A stretch of DNA of 64,000 nucleotides, taken from Lentzea aerocolonigenes. GTDB lineage: Bacteria; Actinomycetota; Actinomycetes; Mycobacteriales; Pseudonocardiaceae. Positions within the stretch are counted from its first letter, which is position 1, and each line of letters starts with the position of its first letter. The translations under genes and the position numbers were made by a program. Below, in pieces: positions 18,939 through 28,119 of the stretch. The stretch is from assembly GCF_000974445.1 (NCBI RefSeq), contig NZ_BBOJ01000016.1:1-64000 (forward strand), given 5' to 3'. Under the pieces are notes generated by a model. The model worked only from the letters and a program-made list of their open reading frames with translations, was not told where the DNA came from and did not search any database.

Positions 18939-19678
18939 GCGCGCCGCACGAGCTCGAAGCAGAGCACGGCCGCCGCTGAAGCGACGTTGAGCGATTCCAC
19001 GCCCGCCGCCATCGGAATCGAGAGCCACGACGTGATGTGCGGACGCACGTCGTCGGTGATTCCCGACGTCTCGCTGCCGAGCACGAAAGCGGCGCGTTCG
19101 CCGAACGTGGCGGAATAAATCGTGTCCGACGCGTGGGAATCCAACGCGTAAAGCGGGTAGCCGGACGCTCGCAACAAAGCCGAGGCCTCCGCCGCGGTGC
19201 CGCAGCGCAGCACGGGCGCGCGGAAAGCCACCCCGGCGGAGGCCTTCACCACGAGCGGGTCGATCGAGGCGACGCCACGCCGCGGCACGACGATGCCGTC
19301 GATGCCCGCGGCCGTCGCCGTCCGCAGGATCATGCCGACGTTCGCGGGCGTCGTGATGCCGTCGAGCACCAGCACGGACCGAAGCGCGCCTTCTTCCAGT
19401 GCCAGCGCGAGTGGCTTCATGCGCGGCGCCACGACGTCGGCGAGCACACCCTGGTCCTGCTTGCCGTTGCCCGCCAGCACCTTCACCCGCTGAGCCGTCG
19501 CACGCTGCACCTGCACGCCACGCGAGCGCGCCGCGTCGAGGATCTCGCGCGCCGCCGAGCCGCGGGCGGTGTCGGCGAGCACCACCTTGTCGACCGACAG
19601 CGCCGGGTCGTCGAGCGCCTCCAGCACGGGCTTGCGGCCGTAGACGGTGACGAAGCGGTCCTTGGGCGAGATCTCCAC
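18920..19678 (-). CDS. SpoU/TrmH-family RNA 2'-O-methyltransferase
   Basis: 252-residue SPOUT-class enzyme that methylates ribose 2'-OH in rRNA or tRNA. An N-terminal substrate-binding domain (about 1-85, KDRFVTVYGRKPVLEAL) precedes the knotted catalytic domain with motif 1 NVGMILRTATAAGIDG, motif 2 FVLGSETSGI and motif 3 ESLNVASAAAVLCFE. This organisation fits RlmB/TrmH-like rRNA methyltransferases and TsnR-type relatives; the exact target cannot be decided. No neighbour suggests a resistance role. Confidence 0.87.
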   Translation of the reverse strand: MEISPKDRFVTVYGRKPVLEALDDPALSVDKVVLADTARGSAAREILDAARSRGVQVQRATAQRVKVLAGNGKQDQGVLADVVAPRMKPLALALEEGALRSVLVLDGITTPANVGMILRTATAAGIDGIVVPRRGVASIDPLVVKASAGVAFRAPVLRCGTAAEASALLRASGYPLYALDSHASDTIYSATFGERAAFVLGSETSGITDDVRPHITSWLSIPMAAGVESLNVASAAAVLCFELVRRAQSDIQ

Positions 19679-19783
19679 GGGAAGAGGGTGACAGAGCCCC
19701 GCACGCCCGTCTCAAACGGGTGAAGAGCTCGACTAGAGCCGTTCGGCCCTTGTGCTTTGGATCATATGCATGATGATCGTCAC

Positions 19784-20449
19784 ATGACGGCAGGTATGCG
19801 CAGCGTCGCGCAACGTCAACACCTCGCGAGCGGCCAGGACTCGGACGTGTTCATCCGGTCCGACGGGCTGCTCGTCAAGCGCACCCGCACCGGCCGCGAC
19901 CTGCGGCGCGAGGCCGAGATGATGACGTACCTGAGCGGCCACGGCATCCCCGTGCCGCGCGTGCACGAGGCGAGTGCCGAAGAGCTCGTCATGCAGTACG
20001 TGCCCGGCCCGCGGATGTCCGAGGAGATCGGCCGCAAGCCGTGGCTCGCCGGTCAGCTCGGCCGCGAGCTCGCCGATCTGCACCACCGCCTCGACGTCAT
20101 CGCGGCGCCGGACTTCCTGAGCGGCGAGGGAAACCTGCTGCACCTCGACCTGCACCCCGGCAACGTCGTCCTCGGCCCGGAAGGCCCTGTCGTGCTCGAC
20201 TGGGCGTCCGCGACGAAGGGCGATCGCCGGCTCGACGTCGCGCTCAGCTGGGTCTCGCTCGCCGTCGCCCGTCTCGCGCCGGTCATGAAGCTGACGCGGT
20301 GGCGGTTCCTCAGGTCGTTCATGGCCGATGTGGACCCGAGGGTGATCGAGGCGATCCCGGAGGCCGCGCGCATCCGCCTCGAACGTCACGACCGTGATCC
20401 CGCCGAGCGTGCCGCACTTCAGAAGCTGATGGATCGCAAACGCCACTAG
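19784..20449 (+). CDS. Aminoglycoside phosphotransferase (APH)-like kinase
   Basis: About 221-residue APH/ChoK-fold protein. Nucleotide-binding strands at the N-terminus are followed by the hinge QYVPGPRM, the catalytic loop HLDLHPGNVVL (about residues 122-132) and the metal-binding LDWASATKGDRRLDVALS. It is shorter than typical APH enzymes (about 260-300), mainly in the C-terminal lobe. Family members phosphorylate antibiotics, choline, homoserine or other small molecules; the substrate is unknown. Start set at ATG 19784 with 19757, 19766 and 19796 possible. The next gene starts 9 nt after its stop. Confidence 0.78.
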   Translation: MTAGMRSVAQRQHLASGQDSDVFIRSDGLLVKRTRTGRDLRREAEMMTYLSGHGIPVPRVHEASAEELVMQYVPGPRMSEEIGRKPWLAGQLGRELADLHHRLDVIAAPDFLSGEGNLLHLDLHPGNVVLGPEGPVVLDWASATKGDRRLDVALSWVSLAVARLAPVMKLTRWRFLRSFMADVDPRVIEAIPEAARIRLERHDRDPAERAALQKLMDRKRH

Positions 20450-20458
20450 GCTGGGTGC

Positions 20459-21853
20459 ATGCCGGACCGACTGTCAGCGCTGGACGCCTCGTTCCTGTAC
20501 CTGGAGGACTCCACGACGCCGATGCACGTCGGTGGCGTGGCGGTGTTCCGCCGGCCCAAGGCCGGTTTCGACTACGACAAGCTCGTCGACCTCATCGAGC
20601 AACGACTGAGCCTCGTGCCGCGCTACCGGCAGAAGGTCGTGCACGTCCCGGGACGCATCGCCCGCCCCGTCTGGGTCGACGACCCGGACTTCGACGTCAC
20701 GTACCACGTGCGCAGGTCGGCGTTGCCCAAGCCGGGCAACGACACCCAGCTGCACGACCTGGTCGCGCGCCTGATGTCGCGGCCGCTCGACCACTCCCGT
20801 CCGCTGTGGGAGATCTACCTGGTCGAGGGCCTCGCGAAGAACCAGACCGCGGTCATCACCAAGACCCACCAGGCCATGATCGACGGCATCGCGTCGCTGG
20901 AGATCGGCCAGGTCATGCTGGACGTGTCGCCGTCGCCGCGCACCAACGTCGAGAACCTCTGGATGCCGCAGCCGGAGCCCGGCGCGTTGCAGCTCGTGGC
21001 GGACGCGGTCACCGACATCGTGCACAGCCCCGGTGAGCTCGTCGAGAACGTCCGCAGCGCCGCGCTCGACACCGTCGCCACGGTCGAGAAGGTCTTCAAC
21101 GCGTTCGGCGTCCTCGCGTCCGCCGTGCGCACCGCCGCCACCCCGGCACCCGGTTCCCCGCTGAACGTCCGCATCACCTCGCCGCAGCGCCGGTTCGCCG
21201 TCGCCCGCGCCCAGCTCGACGACCTGCGCGCCATCCGCAAGGCCCACGGCGGCACCGTCAACGACGTGGTGCTGGCCGCGTTGAGCGGTGCTCTGCGCAA
21301 CTGGTTGCTCAGCCGCGGCGAGAACGTCACCGGCAGCACCACGATCCGTGCGATGGCACCTCTCTCGGTGCGCGACGCGGACCCGGACTCGGGCAACAAC
21401 GTGAGCGCCCACCTCGTGGACCTGCCGGTGGGCGAACCGAACCCGGTCGTGCGCCTCCACCACGTGTCACACGCGATGCGAGCACACAAGGAATCGGGCC
21501 AGTCCGTCGCGGCCGACGCGCTGGTCAGGGTCTCCGGCTTCGCGCCGCCGACGCTGCACGCCCTCGGCGCCCGCGCGGCGTCGTCGTTCAGTCGCCGCCT
21601 GTTCAACGTGATCGTCACCAACGTTCCCGGCCCGCAGGTGCCGTTGTACGCGGCGGGCGCGAGAATGACCGAGATCTTCCCCGTTGTCCCGCTCGCCAAG
21701 AACCAGGCGCTGGCCATCGGGGTCACGTCGTACGACGGCGGTGTTTACTTCGGGCTGAACGGCGACCGCGACGCCATGTCCGATGTGGACGTTCTCGCGA
21801 CCATGGTCGAGGAGTCGGTGGAGGAACTGATGGGGACGGCGAGCGCGTCATGA
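20459..21853 (+). CDS. WS/DGAT-family acyltransferase (triacylglycerol/wax ester synthesis)
   Basis: 464-residue wax ester synthase/diacylglycerol acyltransferase homologue, the actinobacterial route to storage triacylglycerol. The order of motifs is right: LSALDASFLYLE, RPLWEIYLVEGL, the active-site region KTHQAMIDG (137-143 = HQAMIDG), GGTVNDVVLAAL and VTNVPGPQVPLY. The canonical HHxxxDG active site has Gln138 in place of the second His, usually the catalytic base, so activity may be altered or use H137. The ATG at 20459 is close after the APH-like gene, and the stop overlaps the next gene's ATG. Confidence 0.88.
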   Translation: MPDRLSALDASFLYLEDSTTPMHVGGVAVFRRPKAGFDYDKLVDLIEQRLSLVPRYRQKVVHVPGRIARPVWVDDPDFDVTYHVRRSALPKPGNDTQLHDLVARLMSRPLDHSRPLWEIYLVEGLAKNQTAVITKTHQAMIDGIASLEIGQVMLDVSPSPRTNVENLWMPQPEPGALQLVADAVTDIVHSPGELVENVRSAALDTVATVEKVFNAFGVLASAVRTAATPAPGSPLNVRITSPQRRFAVARAQLDDLRAIRKAHGGTVNDVVLAALSGALRNWLLSRGENVTGSTTIRAMAPLSVRDADPDSGNNVSAHLVDLPVGEPNPVVRLHHVSHAMRAHKESGQSVAADALVRVSGFAPPTLHALGARAASSFSRRLFNVIVTNVPGPQVPLYAAGARMTEIFPVVPLAKNQALAIGVTSYDGGVYFGLNGDRDAMSDVDVLATMVEESVEELMGTASAS

Positions 21854-22341
21854 GGGTCTACATCCCGGCCACGGTGTCGATGCTGCGGACGTTCGTCGAC
21901 AGCGGCGAACTGACTCCGATCGGCGGCACGGCGTTCGCCCTGACGCCCGCACTGCGCGAGTCCTACGCGGCGGGCGACACGGAGGAACTGGAGTACGCGG
22001 CCATGCTGGACGCGGCCCGCGCTTCGCTGCGACTGCTCGCGGGCGACGAGAAGGCCGAGCCGCGGCGCGCGGTGGTCGCCGTCGACCTGGACGAGGTGAC
22101 GTTGCGCCCCGACCTGGACTTCTCGGTGGTGAAGGTCGCGGGCTCGGTGACGATGAAGGCCGTCGCGTCGGTGCACCTCGACACCGCCGAGGCCGAAGAG
22201 GACGTGCGGGCGGCGGCGGACGTGGTGGACGCGGCGGATCTCGGCGACCCGGATGCGGAGTTCGCGCTGGGGAGCGCTGAGGACCACGAGCTGGCCTGGT
22301 ACGCGCCGCAGGAACTCGCGTTCGTGCTGGAGCTCATGTAG
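21850..22341 (+). CDS. DUF6912-like conserved protein
   Basis: 163-residue actinobacterial protein starting MRVYIPATVSMLRTFVDSGEL, which matches a small conserved family (DUF6912 type). The central acidic helix region contains GDTEELEYAAMLDAARASLRLL, and the sequence ends with HELAWYAPQELAFVLEL. No catalytic motif, signal peptide or membrane segment. It overlaps the WS/DGAT gene by 4 nt (ATGA), so the two are translationally coupled; a role linked to lipid storage is possible but unproven. Confidence 0.78.
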   Translation: MRVYIPATVSMLRTFVDSGELTPIGGTAFALTPALRESYAAGDTEELEYAAMLDAARASLRLLAGDEKAEPRRAVVAVDLDEVTLRPDLDFSVVKVAGSVTMKAVASVHLDTAEAEEDVRAAADVVDAADLGDPDAEFALGSAEDHELAWYAPQELAFVLELM

Positions 22342-22497
22342 GCGTCGGCGCTCACCACACACGGCGTCGGCTGGGTTCCGCCTCTCTGGTCGGTTTGGCG
22401 CGAACGTGACATCGGTGCCGCTAGATGGCCCGGACGTGCTTTTCGCGCCGAACCGGAGCCGGAGCGGGCAGGAGTTCTCCGCGCCGACCCGCGTTGC

Positions 22498-22884
22498 TCA
22501 CATGCCCTCCGCGGGCTCCCACAGCTCGATCCGGTTCCCCTCCGGATCCACGCACCACCCGAACCGCCCGAACTCCGAGTCCTCGGTGTCCGGCAGCACC
22601 TCCACCCCGCGCGCCTTCAGCTTCGCCATCAGCGTCGGCAGGTCGTCGACCCGCAGGTTCAGCATCGTGCGCTGGTGCGGTTCGCCGATGTACTCGGTGT
22701 CGTGGGCGAACAACGCCATCGTCGTCGTGCCCGGATGCGCATCCGTCGCGGTGTCGAGCCAGTGGAAGGTGACGGTGCCCTTTTCGCTCATCGGCACCCC
22801 GAGGTTGTCGCGGTACCAGGCGGCCAGGCGCACGGGATCTCTGGAACGCAGGAAAACCCCGCCGATGCCAGTCACCCGCGCCAC
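22498..22884 (-). CDS. VOC (glyoxalase/bleomycin resistance) family protein
   Basis: 128-residue vicinal-oxygen-chelate fold protein with two beta-alpha-beta-beta-beta modules. It starts MARVTGIGGVFLRSRDPVRLAAWY, has the TMLNLRVDDLPTLMAKLKARG dimer strand, and ends FVDPEGNRIELWEPAEGM-like (WCVDPEGNRIELWEP) with the conserved metal-ligand Glu. Substrate unknown; such proteins include glyoxalases, dioxygenases and drug-binding proteins. Start set at GTG 22884. It is divergent from pruA with only 36 bp between starts. Confidence 0.85.
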   Translation of the reverse strand: MARVTGIGGVFLRSRDPVRLAAWYRDNLGVPMSEKGTVTFHWLDTATDAHPGTTTMALFAHDTEYIGEPHQRTMLNLRVDDLPTLMAKLKARGVEVLPDTEDSEFGRFGWCVDPEGNRIELWEPAEGM

Positions 22885-22920
22885 CCGACGGACCCTACTA
22901 CTGCGTGCCACGATGGGGGA

Positions 22921-24549
22921 ATGGACGCCGTCACGTCTGCACCCGAACCGGTCAACGAGCCCGTGCGCACTTACGCTCCCGGCAGCGCCGAACGCACCAG
23001 TCTGCAGGCACGCATCGCCGAGCTCGAGGACACCACGCACGAGCTGACGATGACCATCGGCGGTCAGCAGCGCATGGGTGGTGGTGACCGCGTTGACGTC
23101 GTTCAGCCGCATGACCACCGGCACGTGCTCGGCGTGACGGCGCAGGCGACCAACTCCGACGTCGCGGATGCCATGCGGGCCGCTCAGCACGCCGCGCCCG
23201 AGTGGCAGGAGCTGCCGTTCGACGAACGCGCTGCGGTCCTCCTGCGCGCGGCGGACCTGCTCGCCGGGCCGTGGCGGGACACCCTCAACGCCGCCACGAT
23301 TCTCGGGCAGTCGAAGTCCGTGCAGCAGGCCGAGATCGACTCGGCGTGCGAGCTGATCGACTTCCTGCGGTTCAACGTCCACTTCGGCCGCCGCGTCCTC
23401 GAGGAGCAGCCGGTCAGCAGCCCCGGCGTGTGGAATCGCATGGACCACCGGCCGCTCGACGGGTTCGTCGTGGCGATCACGCCGTTCAACTTCACCGCCA
23501 TCGCGGGGAATCTGTCGCTGGCGCCCGCGTTGATGGGGAACACCGTGGTGTGGAAGCCGTCGCCGACGCAGCAGCTCGCCGCGCACTACACGATGCGGCT
23601 GCTCGAAGAGGCCGGTCTGCCGCCGGGCGTGATCAACCTCGTCACCGGTGACGGCCACGCGGTCAGCCAGGTGGCGTTGCGGGACAGGTTCTTCGCCGGT
23701 CTGCACTTCACCGGGTCGACGCGGACGTTCAAGGCGTTGTGGCAGACCATGGCGAGCAACCTCGACAACTACCGCGCCTACCCGCGCGTCGTCGGCGAGA
23801 CCGGGGGCAAGGACTTCGTGCTGGCGCACCCGTCCGCCGACCCGCAGGCGCTCGTCACCGGGCTCGTGCGCGGTGCTTTCGAGTACCAGGGCCAGAAGTG
23901 CTCGGCCGCCTCACGTGCCTACGTCGCACGGTCGTTGTGGGACGGCGGGGTGCGGGAACGTCTGCTCGACATCACGAAGTCCCTGTCCTACGGCGACGTC
24001 ACGGACCTGTCGGCGTTCGGCGGCGCGGTGATCGACCACCGCGCGTTCGCCAAGCACAAGGAGGCGCTGCTGATGGCCTCGGCGTCCACTTCGGTCGAGG
24101 TGCTCGCCGGCGGCTCGTGCGACGACTCGGTCGGCTACTTCGTCGACCCGACGGTGCTGCTCGGCACCGATCCGCACCACGACATCTTCACGACGGAGTA
24201 CTTCGGGCCGATCCTCGCCGTGCACGTCTACGAGGACGCCGACTTCCCGACGATCATGGAGACCATCGACACCTCCACCCCGTACGCGCTGACCGGTGCC
24301 GTCTTCGCTCGCGACCGCGCTGCCGTCGAGCAGGCGCACAAAGCCCTGCGGTTCGCGGCGGGCAACTTCTACGTCAACGACAAGCCGACGGGCGCCGTCG
24401 TCGGGCAGCAGCCGTTCGGCGGGTCGCGCGGGTCGGGCACCAACGACAAGGCGGGCTCGATCTACAACCTGCAGCGCTGGACGAGCCCGCGCGCCATCAA
24501 GGAAACCCTGGTGCCGCCGACGGACCACAAGTACCCGCACATGGGTTAG
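22921..24549 (+). CDS. pruA: L-glutamate gamma-semialdehyde (P5C) dehydrogenase
   Basis: NAD-dependent 1-pyrroline-5-carboxylate dehydrogenase, the second step of proline degradation to glutamate. 542 residues, matching the class 1 family. The NAD-binding FTGSTRTFK region, general base E293 in VVGETGGK and nucleophile C327 in YQGQKCSAASR are present, as are ITPFNFTAIAGN and QQPFGGSRGSGTNDK near the C-terminus. The ATG at 22921 is directly after GGGGGA, so it may be translated from a short leader. No proline dehydrogenase gene (putB) is adjacent, although the two are often paired. Confidence 0.93.
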   Translation: MDAVTSAPEPVNEPVRTYAPGSAERTSLQARIAELEDTTHELTMTIGGQQRMGGGDRVDVVQPHDHRHVLGVTAQATNSDVADAMRAAQHAAPEWQELPFDERAAVLLRAADLLAGPWRDTLNAATILGQSKSVQQAEIDSACELIDFLRFNVHFGRRVLEEQPVSSPGVWNRMDHRPLDGFVVAITPFNFTAIAGNLSLAPALMGNTVVWKPSPTQQLAAHYTMRLLEEAGLPPGVINLVTGDGHAVSQVALRDRFFAGLHFTGSTRTFKALWQTMASNLDNYRAYPRVVGETGGKDFVLAHPSADPQALVTGLVRGAFEYQGQKCSAASRAYVARSLWDGGVRERLLDITKSLSYGDVTDLSAFGGAVIDHRAFAKHKEALLMASASTSVEVLAGGSCDDSVGYFVDPTVLLGTDPHHDIFTTEYFGPILAVHVYEDADFPTIMETIDTSTPYALTGAVFARDRAAVEQAHKALRFAAGNFYVNDKPTGAVVGQQPFGGSRGSGTNDKAGSIYNLQRWTSPRAIKETLVPPTDHKYPHMG

Positions 24550-25274
24550 CGGCGTGGTCGCCAGCCGGTGGCCTCGGTGAGTTTCGTGCTCACGACCCGT
24601 TGTGAACGGGAGAACACCTCGAACGACGCGGCGAACCTGCCCAGCACCGCCGGCAACCGCGTGATCCCGAGGTCCCGCTTCCGCACCGGCGTCCCGACGT
24701 TGTAGATCCCCGGTGGCGCGTCCAGGACCGCGACAGCTGCGGCCGCCGCGTCACCGGGGTGCACGACGTTCATCCACCCGTCGCCGACGAGCACGGGCGG
24801 CGACTGCGCCTCGCCGCCGAGCAGCAGGCCCATCCGCAGGAACACCCCGCCGGGGTGCGCGAGCACGTTGTGCTGCGCCTGCACCGAACTGGCCACGTGC
24901 CCGACCGGCGCGAGCGGCGCGTCCTCGTCGAGCTCGCGGTCACCGCCGTCCGCGTAGACGAACGAGATGCCCTCCTGCACGATCCGCCCGACGCCGGCCT
25001 GCCGTGCCGCCTCGACGACCGCCGCGCTGCCGAGAGTGCGGATGCGGTTGTTCTCCGCCCAGGCACTGGCCAGGACGGCCTTGGCGCTCAACGGGATGCG
25101 CGTGGCGAGGTTGATGACGGCGTCGCAGCCGGTCATCGCGGCAGCGAGCTGCCCGGCGTCGAACAGCGAGGTGGTGCGCCGGTCCAGCACCCCGACCTCG
25201 TGTCCGGCCGCCCGCAGCAGCGGTACTGCTTCCCGTCCGAGCACACCCGTCGCACCGATCACGAAGACCTTCAT
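24546..25274 (-). CDS. NAD-dependent epimerase/dehydratase-like SDR protein
   Basis: 242-residue atypical extended SDR. The N-terminal Rossmann motif is GATGVLG (residues 8-14), a NLATRIP segment follows strand 4, and VYADGG marks the position of the YxxxK region, where the active-site Tyr has no clear Lys four residues later. C-terminal substrate-binding half includes WMNVVHPGDAAAAAVAVL. Such proteins often act as sugar-nucleotide or flavonoid-type reductases, or bind NAD(P) without catalysis. The substrate is unknown. Convergent with pruA (4-bp stop overlap). Confidence 0.75.
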   Translation of the reverse strand: MKVFVIGATGVLGREAVPLLRAAGHEVGVLDRRTTSLFDAGQLAAAMTGCDAVINLATRIPLSAKAVLASAWAENNRIRTLGSAAVVEAARQAGVGRIVQEGISFVYADGGDRELDEDAPLAPVGHVASSVQAQHNVLAHPGGVFLRMGLLLGGEAQSPPVLVGDGWMNVVHPGDAAAAAVAVLDAPPGIYNVGTPVRKRDLGITRLPAVLGRFAASFEVFSRSQRVVSTKLTEATGWRPRR

Positions 25275-25296
25275 GACCAGTGGACGAGACAGCGCG

Positions 25297-25752
25297 TCAG
25301 GACGTGACGGGCAACCTCTCCAGCGCCTTGGCCGCGAGCCCCTGACTGACCTGCCCGACGGCGTTGGGGTCGTGACTGCGCTGGACCACGCGCAGCCTGA
25401 TCAGCTGCCCGTCCCGCACCTCGACGACGGCGTCGCACGTCACCTCGCCGGACGCGTTGGTGCACAGGCGCGTCATCGGGTGGTCGTTGACGACCGCGCC
25501 GTAGCCGCCGGAGGACAGGAGTTTCTCCGACACGTCCGCGAACTTCCCGCTCTGCAACGTCAGCTGCACCGCCACCGAGTCGAACGGGTAGTCGCACGCC
25601 CGCTCGGACTTCGCCGGTGTGCCGGAGAGCGCACCCGCGTCGCCCGAGGCGAGCAGGGTGCACGGGTCGACGCTCTCGAACTTCGGCGCGGCGGGTTGTT
25701 CGGTCGTGCAGGCGGTCAGGGCGAAGAGCAGCAGCAGGGTGACTCGGAGCAC
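25297..25752 (-). CDS. DUF3558-family lipoprotein
   Basis: 151-residue lipoprotein typical of Pseudonocardiales. Signal sequence with lipobox ALTAC and lipidated C15, then the DUF3558 hallmark FESVDPCTLL and later CDYPF and CTNASGEVTCDAVVEV, giving paired cysteines in the mature protein. Function unknown. It sits between an SDR gene and rsgA on the same strand, with its start 13 nt after the rsgA stop. Confidence 0.82.
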   Translation of the reverse strand: MLRVTLLLLFALTACTTEQPAAPKFESVDPCTLLASGDAGALSGTPAKSERACDYPFDSVAVQLTLQSGKFADVSEKLLSSGGYGAVVNDHPMTRLCTNASGEVTCDAVVEVRDGQLIRLRVVQRSHDPNAVGQVSQGLAAKALERLPVTS

Positions 25753-25764
25753 CAGAAAGACCTC

Positions 25765-26763
25765 TCAGTCCGCGTGTTCGTCCAGCCCGGCACGGGACGC
25801 CAGCAGGCGCCGCAACGACGCCAGCCGGCCGGGCGCGTCCGGCACCAGCTCGTCCAGCATGCAGCCGGGGTCCTCGGGCGCGCCGAGGTGGCCGCAGCCG
25901 GGCGGGCACTCCTCCGCGGCCTCGGCGAAGTCCGGGAACGCCTTCACGATGTCGTCCGGCGTGATGTGCGCGAGGCCGAACGAACGGATGCCCGGCGTGT
26001 CCACCACCCAGCCGCCGTCGGGCAGCCGCAGCGCCACGGCCTGGGTCGAGGTGTGGCGGCCCTTGCCCACACCGGACACCACGCCGACCGCGCGGTTCGC
26101 GTCCGGAACCAGCCTGTTGACCAACGTGGACTTGCCGACACCGGAGTGTCCGATCAGGCACGACACCGTGTCCTTGAGCCGCTCGCGCAGCACGGCCGGC
26201 TCCTCGTCGAACCGCGTCACGATCACCGGCACGTCGAGCTCGGTGTAGAGCGCCAGCAGCTCGTCGGCGGACGCGAGGTCCGACTTCGTCAGGCACAGCA
26301 CCGGTTCCAGGCCGCCGGCGTACGCGGCGACCAGGCACCGGTCGATGAACCCCGTGCGCGGCGGCGGGTCGGCCAGCGCGACGACCATGATCAGCTGGGA
26401 GGCGTTGGCGACGACGACCCGTTCGAACGGGTCGGTGTCGTCCGCGGTCCGGCGCAGCACCGAGGTCCGTTCTTCGACGCGCACGATGCGGGCCAGCGTG
26501 TCCGGCTGGCCCGACGTGTCACCGACGATGCCGACCTGGTCGCCCACCACCACGGGCGTGCGGCCCAGTTCGCGCGCACGCATCGCCGTGACGACGACGC
26601 CGGACTCCAACGCGCACGTCCAGCGTCCCCGGTCCACGCCGATCACCATCGCGCTCTCGGCGTCGGCGTGTTCGGGCCGCCTCTTGCTGCGCGGCCTCGT
26701 CCCCTTGCCGGGGCGCACGCGCACGTCGGACTCGTCGAGCTTGCGCCAGTCCCGCTTGCTCAC
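25765..26763 (-). CDS. rsgA: Ribosome small subunit-dependent GTPase RsgA
   Basis: Circularly permuted GTPase (YjeQ/RsgA) that checks late 30S subunit assembly. 332 residues. The OB domain (about 35-100) comes first. GTPase motifs then occur in permuted order: G4-like LTKSDL, then P-loop GHSGVGKST, then G3 DTPGIRSFGL. A C-terminal zinc knuckle contains CPPGC(G)H ... C with spacing typical of the family. The GTG start at 26763 is 2 nt after the aroA stop, so translation is coupled; the aroA-rsgA pairing is the same in mycobacteria. Confidence 0.94.
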   Translation of the reverse strand: MSKRDWRKLDESDVRVRPGKGTRPRSKRRPEHADAESAMVIGVDRGRWTCALESGVVVTAMRARELGRTPVVVGDQVGIVGDTSGQPDTLARIVRVEERTSVLRRTADDTDPFERVVVANASQLIMVVALADPPPRTGFIDRCLVAAYAGGLEPVLCLTKSDLASADELLALYTELDVPVIVTRFDEEPAVLRERLKDTVSCLIGHSGVGKSTLVNRLVPDANRAVGVVSGVGKGRHTSTQAVALRLPDGGWVVDTPGIRSFGLAHITPDDIVKAFPDFAEAAEECPPGCGHLGAPEDPGCMLDELVPDAPGRLASLRRLLASRAGLDEHAD

Positions 26764-26765
26764 CT

Positions 26766-28034
26766 CTACGCGCCCCCGCCGAGCATGGCGTTCCACATCC
26801 CCGGGAAGTCGGGGATCGTCTTGGTCGTGCTGCCGATGTCGTCGACCTCGACGCCCGGCACGACCAGGCCGATGATCGCGCCCGCGGTCGCCATCCGGTG
26901 GTCGGCGTAGGCCTTCCACACGCCGCCGTGCAGCGGAGCGGGGTCGATGATCAGGCCGTCCTCGGTCTCGGACGCGGTGCCGCCCAACGCGTTGATCTCG
27001 TTCACGAGCGCCGCGATCCGGTCCGTCTCGTGGCCGCGGATGTGCGCGACACCGCGGATGACCGTCCGTCCCTCGGCCAGCGCGGCCAACGCGGCGACGG
27101 TCGGCGTCAGCTCGCTCTCGTCGTGCAGGTCGATGTCCACACCGGACAGTCGCGACGGCCCGCGCACGGTCAGGCCGCGCTCGGACACCTCGACGGCGCA
27201 ACCCATGCGCTCCAGGATGCCGCGCACCGCGTCACCGGGCTGGGTGGTCGTGGCCGGCCAATGAGGAATCGTCACCTCGCCACCGGTCACCGCGGCCGCC
27301 GCCAGGAACACCGTCGCGTTCGACAGGTCCGGCTCCACGTGCCACGTGCGGGCGGCGATGGTGCCCGGCTCGACGTGCCACGCGGTGGTCCCGTCGGTCT
27401 CGACCTGCACGCCGACCGAGCGCAGCGTCTGCACCGTCATGTCGATGTGCGGCAACGAAGGCACCGGCTTGCCCGCGTGGCGCACCGTCACGCCCTTGTC
27501 GTAGCGCGCGGCGGACAGCAGCAGCCCGGACACGAACTGCGAGGAGCCCGAAGCGTCAATCGTCACCTCGCCGCCGGGCACCGAACCCGTGCCGCGCAAC
27601 GTGAACGGCAGCGCGTCGCCCTCGACGTCCGCGCCCAGCGACCGCAACGCACCCAGCACGGTGCTCATCGGCCGCGTGCGGGCGTGCGGGTCGCCGTCGA
27701 ACCGGATCTCGCCCTCCGCGAGCGCCGCGGCGGGCGGCAGGAACCGCATGACCGTGCCCGCGAGGCCGCAGTCGACGTCGGCCGGGCCGTGCAACGGTCC
27801 GGGCGTGACGTCCCAGCCGCCGTCCTCGCGATCGGCGAACCCGACGCCGAGGGAGGACAGGGCGACAGCCATCAGCACCGTGTCGCGGCTGCGCAACGGT
27901 GCGTGCACCGTCGACGGCCCGTCGGCCAGTGCCGCGAGCACCAGGACGCGGTTCGTGATCGACTTCGAGCCGGGCACCGGCACCGTCGAGTGGACTGGGC
28001 CGGACGCGCTGGGGGCTGACCAGTGCTGAGTCAT
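26766..28034 (-). CDS. aroA: 3-phosphoshikimate 1-carboxyvinyltransferase (EPSP synthase)
   Basis: Shikimate pathway enzyme that joins phosphoenolpyruvate to shikimate-3-phosphate. 422 residues. It shows PGSKSITNRVLVLAALADG at the N-terminus, GLAGTVMRFLPP (PEP-binding), DASGSSQFVSGLLL, and the C-terminal DESELTPTVAALAALAEG and YADHRMATAGA blocks. The GTVMRF motif carries Val-Met in place of the common Ala-Met/Thr-Met variants, a detail worth noting because this segment lines the glyphosate site. ATG start at 28034. It leads an operon with rsgA and probably the lipoprotein and SDR genes. Confidence 0.95.
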   Translation of the reverse strand: MTQHWSAPSASGPVHSTVPVPGSKSITNRVLVLAALADGPSTVHAPLRSRDTVLMAVALSSLGVGFADREDGGWDVTPGPLHGPADVDCGLAGTVMRFLPPAAALAEGEIRFDGDPHARTRPMSTVLGALRSLGADVEGDALPFTLRGTGSVPGGEVTIDASGSSQFVSGLLLSAARYDKGVTVRHAGKPVPSLPHIDMTVQTLRSVGVQVETDGTTAWHVEPGTIAARTWHVEPDLSNATVFLAAAAVTGGEVTIPHWPATTTQPGDAVRGILERMGCAVEVSERGLTVRGPSRLSGVDIDLHDESELTPTVAALAALAEGRTVIRGVAHIRGHETDRIAALVNEINALGGTASETEDGLIIDPAPLHGGVWKAYADHRMATAGAIIGLVVPGVEVDDIGSTTKTIPDFPGMWNAMLGGGA

Positions 28035-28119
28035 GCCGCAATGATCCCGCACGCCAACTGGGGTGGCTCGCACAGGTGTTCCCGACGTGCGACGATGACG
28101 ACTTCGGAGGTGATCGGTT

